Source: Aestuariirhabdus sp049985285 | GTDB taxonomy: Bacteria > Pseudomonadota > Gammaproteobacteria > Pseudomonadales > Aestuariirhabdaceae | NCBI RefSeq assembly: GCF_049985285.1 | Contig: NZ_JBNIEU010000003.1 | Coordinates: 324,079 to 388,078, forward strand | DNA: 64,000 nt | Reading direction: 5' to 3' | Shown: one piece after another, positions 42,755 to 50,029 of the stretch | Layout of the letters: every line of letters begins with the position of its first letter | How positions within the stretch are numbered: the stretch's first letter is position 1 | Notes under the pieces: model-generated | The model's database searches: none | The model's input: the letters and a program-made list of their open reading frames with translations, nothing else | What the model was told of the DNA's origin: nothing | Translations under genes and position numbers: made by a program

Positions 42755-42772
42755 CGAGTTGGCTTGAATCAA

Positions 42773-43519
42773 ATGACAGCGATGCCCCCCTCCTCCCCCG
42801 ACGAACCCCTGCAACCCCAGCGTTTTTTTGCCGTTGTTCCCGCTGCCGGTGTCGGCAAACGCATGGGAGCCGACCGCCCCAAGCAGTATCTTGTTTTGCG
42901 GGGAAGGACGTTGATCGAACATACCCTCGAGCGGCTATGTGGTTTTACGCCGATCGAGCGAGTTATCGTAGCGCTGGCCGCAGAAGACCCTTACCGGGAG
43001 GGCATCGCCATCCTCAACAGTTCTAGGGTTTTGTGCTGTGAGGGCGGTGCCGAACGTTGTCATACGGTGCACAGTGCCTTGAACTCCCTGGCTGGTATAG
43101 CCGCCGACTCCGACTGGGTATTGGTTCACGATGTGGCTCGGCCCTGTGTGCGTGTTGAAGACCTGCAGCGACTGCTAGACCGGCTGCAGGGGCACCCGGT
43201 AGGAGGGCTATTGGGCGTGCCTGTGTGGGATACCATGAAACGGACCGCCAGTGATGACCAGGTTATTGGAACTGTAGACAGGCAACATCTGTGGCGTGCC
43301 TACACACCACAGATGTTTCGATATGGGGTGCTGCGAGATGCATTGAGTGCCGTGCTGGCGCGTGGTGAGTTGGTGACCGATGAGGCTGCGGCTATTGAGG
43401 CTGCCGGTTTGAAGCCCTTGTTGGTTGAAGGCGCACAGGACAATATCAAGGTGACCCGCCCCGAAGATCTGGCACTGGCAGAATTTTATATGGCCCAGCA
43501 AGAAGCCGGGCAGTCCTAG
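42773..43519 (+). CDS. ispD: 2-C-methyl-D-erythritol 4-phosphate cytidylyltransferase
   Basis: Third step of the MEP pathway, making CDP-methylerythritol. The CTP-binding signature VVPAAGVGKRMGADRPKQY is near the N-terminus, and VHDVARPCV and the terminal NIKVTRPEDLALAE segments are conserved. The start is uncertain: TTG 42764, ATG 42773 (chosen, 248 residues) and ATG 42782 are all in frame with weak ribosome sites. ispF follows after nine bases. Confidence 0.95.
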   Translation: MTAMPPSSPDEPLQPQRFFAVVPAAGVGKRMGADRPKQYLVLRGRTLIEHTLERLCGFTPIERVIVALAAEDPYREGIAILNSSRVLCCEGGAERCHTVHSALNSLAGIAADSDWVLVHDVARPCVRVEDLQRLLDRLQGHPVGGLLGVPVWDTMKRTASDDQVIGTVDRQHLWRAYTPQMFRYGVLRDALSAVLARGELVTDEAAAIEAAGLKPLLVEGAQDNIKVTRPEDLALAEFYMAQQEAGQS

Positions 43520-43528
43520 GAGACGAAT

Positions 43529-44008
43529 GTGAGAATTGGCCATGGCTTTGACGTGCATCGATTCGGTGAAGGGGACCACCTGATGATAGGTGGTGTGCGG
43601 ATACCCTATAGCAGGGGGGTGATGGCTCACTCCGATGGTGATGTATTGATCCACGCTCTCTGTGATGCATTGCTGGGTGCAGCAGCGCTGGGAGATATAG
43701 GCAAGCACTTTCCCGATACCGACAGTGCTTGGGCCGGCGCCGATAGTCGTGATCTTTTGCGCAGGGTGATGGAGTTGCTGGCCGATAAAGGCTTCGCGTT
43801 GGGTAATGCGGATATGACCCTGGTGGCCGAAGCACCGAAAATGGCACCTCATATTCAAGCAATGGGTGAGTGCCTTGCCAGTGATATGGGGGTTTCGCTA
43901 AACGACGTTAATATCAAGGCCACGACTACCGAAAAATTAGGTTATACGGGCCGCGGCGAAGGCATCGCAGCTCACGCAGTGGTGCTATTGCAGAGGGCTG
44001 AGTCGTGA
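43529..44008 (+). CDS. ispF: 2-C-methyl-D-erythritol 2,4-cyclodiphosphate synthase
   Basis: Fifth step of the MEP pathway, cyclising the diphosphate. 159 residues, trimeric zinc enzyme. The metal ligands lie in GHGFDVHRFGEG and HSDGDVLIHALCDALLGA; DVNIKATTTEKLGYTGRGEG near the end is the family signature. The start is GTG 43529 with AGGAG upstream. Its stop overlaps the truD GTG (GTGA). Confidence 0.97.
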   Translation: MRIGHGFDVHRFGEGDHLMIGGVRIPYSRGVMAHSDGDVLIHALCDALLGAAALGDIGKHFPDTDSAWAGADSRDLLRRVMELLADKGFALGNADMTLVAEAPKMAPHIQAMGECLASDMGVSLNDVNIKATTTEKLGYTGRGEGIAAHAVVLLQRAES

Positions 44009-45057
44009 GCGGTACCGGTCAGGATGAGATCGCGGTTGCCGTAAAGATGAGTTGGCCCCGTGCGTACGGGGGGACGGTGGCCCGTGCTCAGTTTAAACAG
44101 GAGCCGGCAGACTTTATTGTTGAGGAGCAGTTGGGGTTTGAACCCGAGGGTGAGGGGGAGCACCTGTTTTTGCAAATCCAGAAACAGGGGCACAATACCG
44201 AATGGCTGGCCCGCCAGCTCGCGAAGTGGTGCGAGGTACCTCCCCGTGATGTCTCTTTTTCAGGGCTCAAGGATCGTCAGGCGATTACCACTCAGTGGTT
44301 CGGTGTGCAGTTGCCGGGTCGCCCCGACCCTGACCTTTCCGCTTACGAGGAGGATGGACTGCGAATCCTTCAGGCTCGGCGGCACCCGCGTAAGCTGCGT
44401 CGTGGTGTGCACCGGGGAAATCGCTTCAAGATTCGGCTGCGAAACTTCAACGGCGATCGTGAGTTGGCGGAGAAGCGTTTACAGCAGATAGCGCTACAGG
44501 GTTTTCCCAACTACTTTGGCGAGCAGCGTTTTGGCTTCGATGGCGGCAACGTGGAGGAGGCGCTGCGCCTGTTTCGAGGCGAGATAAAAGTGCGCAACCG
44601 TTCGCGTCGCTCCATCTACCTGTCGGCGGCACGTTCATGGTTGTTTAATGAGGTATTAGGGACGCGCATCCAGCAGCAGAGCTGGAACCAGTATCGTGAG
44701 GGCGATGTGCCTGGTTTTTTTGGTAACCAGAGTCTGGTGCGGGCGGATCGAATTGACAGCGAGCTACTGTCCAGGTTCGCACAGTTGGAGCTCTGTGCAA
44801 CCGGTCCCCTTTGGGGGCGAGGAGAGCTCTCTACCCAGGGCGAAGTGGCAACTATGGAGGCGCGTTTGGCTGCCCTGCAGCCACAACTGTGCGCCGGCCT
44901 TGAGGCAGCAGGGATGAAGCAGGAGCGTCGTCGCCTGGTTGCGTTGGCTGCATCGCTGCAGTGGGATTTTGAAGGGGATGATCTGTTGCTCGGCTTTGAG
45001 CTGGCCAGCGGCGGTTACGCAACGGCGCTACTGCGCGAATTAGTCGATACGGAGTAA
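44005..45057 (+). CDS. truD: tRNA pseudouridine(13) synthase
   Basis: Makes pseudouridine 13 in tRNA-Glu. 350 residues. The catalytic aspartate lies in SGLKDRQAITTQWF, and the LKDR motif and FPNYFGEQRFG (the TruD signature) are present, with a family-typical insertion domain between. GTG 44005 overlaps the ispF stop; an internal ATG at 44047 (MSWPRAYGG) is a possible shorter start. surE lies after 10 bases. Confidence 0.95.
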   Translation: MSGTGQDEIAVAVKMSWPRAYGGTVARAQFKQEPADFIVEEQLGFEPEGEGEHLFLQIQKQGHNTEWLARQLAKWCEVPPRDVSFSGLKDRQAITTQWFGVQLPGRPDPDLSAYEEDGLRILQARRHPRKLRRGVHRGNRFKIRLRNFNGDRELAEKRLQQIALQGFPNYFGEQRFGFDGGNVEEALRLFRGEIKVRNRSRRSIYLSAARSWLFNEVLGTRIQQQSWNQYREGDVPGFFGNQSLVRADRIDSELLSRFAQLELCATGPLWGRGELSTQGEVATMEARLAALQPQLCAGLEAAGMKQERRRLVALAASLQWDFEGDDLLLGFELASGGYATALLRELVDTE

Positions 45058-45067
45058 GCGGCGACGA

Positions 45068-45817
45068 ATGTTAATTTTATTGTCGAATGATGATGGTGTG
45101 TTTGCCCCCGGACTTAAGGCATTGCACGCCTGTGTAAGTGCAGACCATGAGTGCGTGGTGGTGGCACCCGACCGGGACCGTAGTGGCGCGAGTAGCTCTT
45201 TGACCCTCGATCGGCCGCTGCGCTGGGCCGAACAGGACAACGGTTTTACCAGTATTAATGGCACCCCCACCGATTGCGTTCATCTGGCGCTCAACGGTCT
45301 TCTGGATGAGTCCCCGGAGATGGTGATGTCGGGTATCAATCTGGGGGCAAACCTGGGTGACGACGTACTTTATTCTGGAACGGTCGCTGCGGCATTGGAG
45401 GGGCGGTTTCTCTCGCGTCCGGCACTGGCGCTGTCGCTCTGTTCGCGCTCGACGGTGCATCTGTCGACAGCGCAGCACGTTATCAGCGAGATGATGAAAA
45501 ATATTGAGCAGCTGGTGCTGCCTTCGCGTAGCATCCTCAATATTAACATTCCGGATCTGCCGCTAAATCAGCTCAAGGGGATGCTGTTGACCCGACTCGG
45601 ACATCGAGCTCGGGCGGCACGGCCGGTACGGGTCACCGACCCGCGAGGTAACGAGGGTTACTGGATATCGGTGGTCGGAAAGGGCGAAGATGCGGGCGAA
45701 GGTACCGATTTTCACGCGGTTAAGGCGGGGTATGTGTCGGTGACCCCCTTACGAATAGATAAAACACATTATGATGCGTTCTCCGATGTGGAGAATTGGT
45801 TGGGAGATATGCAATGA
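45068..45817 (+). CDS. surE: 5'/3'-nucleotidase SurE
   Basis: Metal-dependent nucleotidase active on nucleoside monophosphates and polyphosphate, linked to stationary-phase survival. 249 residues. The metal-binding start MLILLSNDDGVFAPGL, the SGINLGANLGDDVLYSGTV region and the conserved GTDFHAVKAGYVSVTPL are all present. It overlaps pcm by four bases (ATGA), the classical surE-pcm pair, upstream of nlpD-rpoS. Confidence 0.97.
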   Translation: MLILLSNDDGVFAPGLKALHACVSADHECVVVAPDRDRSGASSSLTLDRPLRWAEQDNGFTSINGTPTDCVHLALNGLLDESPEMVMSGINLGANLGDDVLYSGTVAAALEGRFLSRPALALSLCSRSTVHLSTAQHVISEMMKNIEQLVLPSRSILNINIPDLPLNQLKGMLLTRLGHRARAARPVRVTDPRGNEGYWISVVGKGEDAGEGTDFHAVKAGYVSVTPLRIDKTHYDAFSDVENWLGDMQ

Positions 45818-46479
45818 ATGACGTGGACCTGCGGGGGATCGGAATGACCTCCCAGCGCACACGGGACCGGCTGATCCAGCGGTTACGGGACGAAGGGATT
45901 CACAGTACAGCGGTACTGGATGTGATTCGTAATATTCCGCGCCATATTTTTGTGGATGAAGCGCTGTCCCATCGAGCGTACGAGGATACCGCGCTCCCGA
46001 TTGGTTATGGCCAGACCCTGTCTCAACCCTATATCGTTGCTCGCATGACCGAACTCTTGCTCGCCGATGGTCCATGCCCGCGAGTATTGGAGATCGGTAC
46101 AGGGTCGGGCTATCAAACCTGCGTGTTAGCGCAGATGGTGGAGCAGTTGTTCAGTGTTGAGCGTATTCGTCCGCTACAGGATAAAGCACGCCAGCGGCTG
46201 CGTACTTTGAAGCTGCACAACGTCCAGTTAAAGCACGCGGATGGAGGTATGGGATGGCCGGAGCAGGGACCCTTTGATGGTATTTTGGTAACAGCGGCTC
46301 CAGAATCGGTGCCGCAGGAGCTGATTGAACAGCTAGCTATTGGGGGGCGGCTGGTTATTCCCGTTGGCGGCGGCGAGCAGCAAGAGCTGCTGCTGATCCA
46401 GAAAAACGAAGAGGGCGTTAGCGTCGAAAAGGTCGAACCCGTTCGCTTTGTTCCACTACTCGCTGGCGCAATCCGCTAG
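45814..46479 (+). CDS. pcm: protein-L-isoaspartate O-methyltransferase
   Basis: Repairs isoaspartyl damage in aged proteins. 221 residues from ATG 45814, with GGGAG upstream; an in-frame ATG at 45796 lies in surE. The SAM-binding motif EIGTGSGYQTCVLAQM is at about 85-100; the family opening RLIQRLRDEGI and the FVDEALSHRAYEDTALPIGYGQT loop are seen. Coupled to surE. Confidence 0.96.
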   Translation: MNDVDLRGIGMTSQRTRDRLIQRLRDEGIHSTAVLDVIRNIPRHIFVDEALSHRAYEDTALPIGYGQTLSQPYIVARMTELLLADGPCPRVLEIGTGSGYQTCVLAQMVEQLFSVERIRPLQDKARQRLRTLKLHNVQLKHADGGMGWPEQGPFDGILVTAAPESVPQELIEQLAIGGRLVIPVGGGEQQELLLIQKNEEGVSVEKVEPVRFVPLLAGAIR

Positions 46480-46500
46480 AACGCAGGAATTAGATCATCA

Positions 46501-47439
46501 ATGGATAGTTGGCAACAAAGACTCTCACTCTTCGCCAAGGGTATGACAATGGGGGCGGCGGATGTGGTGCCCGGAGTCTCCGGTGGCACTATGGCACTGA
46601 TTACCGGGGTGTACGATCGCCTGCTCGAAGGCTTGAGCCGTATCGATGGCCAGGCGATAGGGTTATTGGGCAGGGGGCAGATCGCAGAGCTTTGGCGTTA
46701 TGTGGATGGCACCTTCCTGCTCACCCTGTTTAGTGGAGTGTTGCTGAGTATTCTCTCCCTGGCGCGCCTCATCACACACCTGTTACAGGCGTACCCTGTA
46801 TTGGTCTGGTCTTTCTTTTTCGGCCTGATTTTGGTGTCGGCATTTTATGTGGGTCGCAGTCTTGATCGATGGACACCTGCGGCATGGGGAATGCTGCTGC
46901 TGGGTGCAGTGGTGGCCTGGGTTATTACCGTTGCCCACCCATTACAGCTACAAGCGGATCTGCCGACGTTGTTTATGGCAGGGGCAATTGCGGTCTGTGC
47001 GATGATACTGCCCGGCATATCGGGCAGCTTTATCTTGCTGTTGATGGGGCTCTATGGGCCGGTAATGTCGGCGATCAAGGGCTTTGACTTTACCGTTTTG
47101 GCGACCGTTGCCGGGGGCTGCGTGGTTGGCCTATTGAGCTTTTCGAGGGTATTGAACTGGCTGCTACACCATTATCATAGAGCTACGATGGCGTTTCTTT
47201 GTGGTTTGATGTTGGGGTCGTTAAATAAAGTGTGGCCCTGGAAGGAGACGCTGAGTGTACGAATAAACAGTGCCGGGGAGACGGTTCCGCTGTTGCAGCG
47301 TAATCTCCTGCCGGGTCAGTACGAGGTAACGCTCGGGGAAAGCGGCTATGTGTTTGAATCGGTAGGACTGATGCTCTTTGCGGTGGTGCTGGTGCTGGCC
47401 ATAACTCGGCTGGCGGGGAGTTCGAAAACAGCGCATTGA
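46501..47439 (+). CDS. DUF368 polytopic membrane protein, probable undecaprenyl-phosphate transporter
   Basis: 312 residues with about eight hydrophobic segments. It carries two matching motifs, ADVVPGVSGGTMAL near residues 20-33 and MILPGISGSFILLL near 163-176, the inverted-repeat signature of DUF368 proteins. Members named PopT have been reported to move undecaprenyl phosphate back across the inner membrane so it can be reused for cell-wall and LPS synthesis; I assign this by family resemblance only. It lies 21 bases after pcm and is followed by nlpD, both envelope-related, but without evidence of coupling. Confidence 0.85.
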   Translation: MDSWQQRLSLFAKGMTMGAADVVPGVSGGTMALITGVYDRLLEGLSRIDGQAIGLLGRGQIAELWRYVDGTFLLTLFSGVLLSILSLARLITHLLQAYPVLVWSFFFGLILVSAFYVGRSLDRWTPAAWGMLLLGAVVAWVITVAHPLQLQADLPTLFMAGAIAVCAMILPGISGSFILLLMGLYGPVMSAIKGFDFTVLATVAGGCVVGLLSFSRVLNWLLHHYHRATMAFLCGLMLGSLNKVWPWKETLSVRINSAGETVPLLQRNLLPGQYEVTLGESGYVFESVGLMLFAVVLVLAITRLAGSSKTAH

Positions 47440-47489
47440 GTCAATTTGACCCACTATTCAATGGTGGTAACTTAATAAGGCGATGACTT

Positions 47490-47503
47490 TTGATTTCGAT
47501 CAA
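47490..47503. promoter_or_regulatory. FNR/ANR-like box upstream of nlpD-rpoS
   Basis: TTGATTTCGATCAA is an exact TTGAT-N4-ATCAA match, 110 bases before the TTG start of nlpD. It lies in an AT-rich gap (47440-47612) with long T-runs but few other regulatory signs. If placed at -41.5, transcription would start near 47538. Anaerobic regulation of nlpD-rpoS is inference. Confidence 0.6.
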
Positions 47504-47612
47504 AGAGATACAGATTTTTTTTAGACTTATTTTTCCCCCTTTTTTGCCTTATATGTAAAAAAGGAATAAAAAAGACGTTGAGGCGTCCTTCGACCATAAG
47601 CGGGAATACGCG

Positions 47613-48422
47613 TTGACCGGGATTCACACACAGGCCATGCTCAAGGTTGTTTTGTCATCGGGAGCGTTGATAAAAGCGTTGCCGCTGGCGGTGATTTTGC
47701 TGTTGAGCGGGTGTGCCAGCGACGCTCCTTATGCCCCGGTTAGTGATCGTACCAAGCCCCCCGAGGTGACCTGGGGTTATCATCTGGTGCGCCCCGGCGA
47801 AACCCTCTACTCGATCGCGTGGCGCTATGGCAGGGACTTTCAGGAGTTAGCAAACGCCAACAACATTCGAGCGCCCTATACGATCTATCCCAAGCAAAAA
47901 CTTTCTCTGTATACGCCGGGTACCCGCAGCGTGCGAAAGTCTTCTTCTTCCAAGCCCAAAGCATCCCCTCCGAAGAGGAAGGTGAGTGTGCGTCCTAAAG
48001 TTGCCCCCCAATCCACCGTTAGCAAAAGCTCAGCGGTTAAAAGTTCGGGGCCGGTAAAGTGGCGTTGGCCGAGTCGGGGAAAGGTGATCCAGTACTACAG
48101 TACAGCGGGGAAGCTTAACAAGGGTATTGATATCGGCGGCAAATTAGGCGAGCCTGTTAACTCTGCGGCTCCGGGGCGAGTCGTTTACGCCGGTAGCGGT
48201 CTGTTAGGGTATGGCAGGTTGGTTATCGTGAAACACAACAGTACCTATTTAAGCGCCTACGCACACAATAGTAAGGTGCTGGTAAAGGAGGGAGATAGCG
48301 TTACAGTCGGCCAGAAAATTGCTGAGATAGGATCGTCGGGGACTAATCGGGAAAAGCTGCATTTTGAAATAAGAAAAAACGGCAAACCGGTCAATCCACT
48401 GCAATATCTGCCGAAGAGATAG
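47613..48422 (+). CDS. nlpD: NlpD lipoprotein, activator of cell-wall amidase
   Basis: Outer-membrane lipoprotein that activates AmiC during septal peptidoglycan splitting. 269 residues with the TTG start; the ATG at 47637 would give 261. A lipobox (ILLLSGC) follows a hydrophobic signal. A LysM domain begins YHLVRPGETLYSIAWRYG, then a K/S/P-rich linker, then a C-terminal M23/LytM domain (NKGIDIGG, then LHFEIRKNGKPVNPLQYL). The first metal ligand histidine is replaced by asparagine (NKGID), so the domain is probably catalytically inactive, as in E. coli NlpD. rpoS follows. Confidence 0.93.
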   Translation: MTGIHTQAMLKVVLSSGALIKALPLAVILLLSGCASDAPYAPVSDRTKPPEVTWGYHLVRPGETLYSIAWRYGRDFQELANANNIRAPYTIYPKQKLSLYTPGTRSVRKSSSSKPKASPPKRKVSVRPKVAPQSTVSKSSAVKSSGPVKWRWPSRGKVIQYYSTAGKLNKGIDIGGKLGEPVNSAAPGRVVYAGSGLLGYGRLVIVKHNSTYLSAYAHNSKVLVKEGDSVTVGQKIAEIGSSGTNREKLHFEIRKNGKPVNPLQYLPKR

Positions 48423-48491
48423 TGACAACCCTGGGTTAGCGGGAGTGCTAGCCATTAATACAAACGATTAACGTCGATAAGGTATAGGGCT

Positions 48492-49511
48492 ATGAGGATG
48501 TCAGTGAAAAGGGAAGATGGGGATGTTGTCGAGGCCAAGGCCAAGGCTAAGACTAAACAAAAAGCCGTATCAAGCAAGGCAGCAAAGTCTAACGCTAGCG
48601 GAAAGACAGTGAAAGCGGTCGCTCGACCGCAACCGCGCACCTCTCGTCGTGTCAGCGATGATGATAAATTCTACAAGAGTCTGGATGCTACCCAGATCTA
48701 TCTAAATGAGATCGGTTTTTCACCGCTATTGACTCCGGAAGAGGAGGTGTATTTTTCACGCCTTGCCATAAAGGGAGAAGAGTCGGGCCGGCGGCGAATG
48801 ATTGAAAGTAATTTGCGTCTGGTGGTGAAAATATCCCGTCGTTATGCCAATCGTGGCTTGACCCTGCTTGATCTAATCGAGGAGGGAAATCTCGGTCTGA
48901 TCCGGGCGGTGGAAAAATTTGACCCTGAACGAGGGTTTCGCTTTTCGACCTACGCCACCTGGTGGATTCGGCAAACTATCGAGCGGGCGATCATGAATCA
49001 GACCCGCACCATTCGGCTGCCGATTCACGTAGTGAAAGAGCTTAACGTGTATCTGCGTGCCGCGCGTGAACTTACCCAAAAGCTGGATCATGAACCACGG
49101 CCAGAAGAGATCGCGGAGCTATTGGATAAGCCCGTCGCCGATGTAAAACGAATGCTTGGGCTCAATGAGCGCGTGACCTCGGTGGATACTCCGCTGGGGC
49201 CTGATTCTGATAAGTCCGTTCTTGATACGATTTCGGATCAACGTGAGGCCAACCCGGCCGAGCTGCTGCAAAGCAGCGATCTGAATGACAGCATTGATCG
49301 TTGGCTTGAGGAGCTATCCGAGAAGCAGCGTGAAGTGGTTGCGCGGCGTTTTGGCTTGCGGGGACACGAAACCTGCACCCTGGAAGAGGTGGGGCGTGAA
49401 ATTGGCTTGACCCGGGAGCGCGTGCGCCAAATTCAGGTTGAAGCACTTAAGCGTCTGCGGGTGATCATGGAAAAGCAGGGGCTGAGTAGCGAGGCACTGT
49501 TTCAAGACTAA
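48492..49511 (+). CDS. rpoS: RNA polymerase sigma factor RpoS
   Basis: Stationary-phase and general-stress sigma factor. 339 residues. A basic K/A-rich N-terminal extension (about 1-55) precedes region 1.2 (ATQIYLNEIGFSPLLTPEEE). The core region 2 with NLRLVVKISRRYANRGL and FSTYATWWIRQTIERAI, then regions 3 and 4 (TLEEVGREIGLTRERVRQIQ), match RpoS rather than RpoD. The first ATG is 48492; another at 48498 is possible. Its promoter may lie within or before nlpD, as known in related bacteria. Confidence 0.97.
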   Translation: MRMSVKREDGDVVEAKAKAKTKQKAVSSKAAKSNASGKTVKAVARPQPRTSRRVSDDDKFYKSLDATQIYLNEIGFSPLLTPEEEVYFSRLAIKGEESGRRRMIESNLRLVVKISRRYANRGLTLLDLIEEGNLGLIRAVEKFDPERGFRFSTYATWWIRQTIERAIMNQTRTIRLPIHVVKELNVYLRAARELTQKLDHEPRPEEIAELLDKPVADVKRMLGLNERVTSVDTPLGPDSDKSVLDTISDQREANPAELLQSSDLNDSIDRWLEELSEKQREVVARRFGLRGHETCTLEEVGREIGLTRERVRQIQVEALKRLRVIMEKQGLSSEALFQD

Positions 49512-49572
49512 CTGCAGGCTTTGTTGTTAGTTGGCTGAAATTGAGCGAAGAGGTTTGCCGCTTGATATAAAT

Positions 49573-49603
49573 AAAAAGGGCAGCGATTAAGCTGCCCTTT
49601 TTT
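49573..49603. terminator. bidirectional terminator between rpoS and fdxA
   Basis: AAAAAGGGCAGC (49573-49584) pairs with GCTGCCCTTTTT (49591-49602) around a 6-base loop, with T-runs on both strands. Serves the convergent rpoS and fdxA genes. Confidence 0.92.
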
Positions 49604-49624
49604 GTGGATGCCCGTTAGGCGCGC

Positions 49625-49948
49625 TTAGCGCTCGAGGTATTTCAGCTTTCCTTCTACCCCATCCCACTCTTCGGCGTCGGCCGGAGCCTCTTTCTTCTCG
49701 GTAATGTTGTCCCAGACTTCAGCCAGTTCGGCATTGAGCTCGGTAAACTCTTGCTGGTCCTCCGGCACCTCATCCTCTGAAAAAATTGCATTGGCTGGGC
49801 ACTCGGGCTCGCATAACGCGCAGTCGATGCATTCGTCAGGGTGGATTACAAGAAAATTGGGTCCTTCGTAAAAGCAGTCGACAGGGCAAACCTCGACGCA
49901 GTCGGTGTACTTGCACTTGATGCAGTTGTCGGTAACCACGAATGTCAT
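49625..49948 (-). CDS. fdxA: seven-iron ferredoxin ([3Fe-4S][4Fe-4S])
   Basis: Small electron carrier. 107 residues. Cysteines C9, C12, C17, C21 and C25 and C40, C43, C46 and C50 give the arrangement of the Azotobacter FdI type (CIKCKYTDCVEVCPVDC and CIDCALCEPECP). The remaining half is an acidic tail ending YLER. In pseudomonads it is likewise placed between rpoS and mutS. Confidence 0.95.
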   Translation of the reverse strand: MTFVVTDNCIKCKYTDCVEVCPVDCFYEGPNFLVIHPDECIDCALCEPECPANAIFSEDEVPEDQQEFTELNAELAEVWDNITEKKEAPADAEEWDGVEGKLKYLER

Positions 49949-50029
49949 GGGTTTTGTTCTCCAGTCAGGCTGTATAGGGGTATTTGCGCCATAGTGTAGC
50001 AGGAGTTGAGTGCGCTTTTAAGCCATTAC

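Noticed and set aside
49512..49624. an RsmZ-like small RNA between rpoS and fdxA, as in Pseudomonas
   Set aside because: The gap is only 113 bases, mostly a bidirectional terminator, and lacks repeated GGA motifs.
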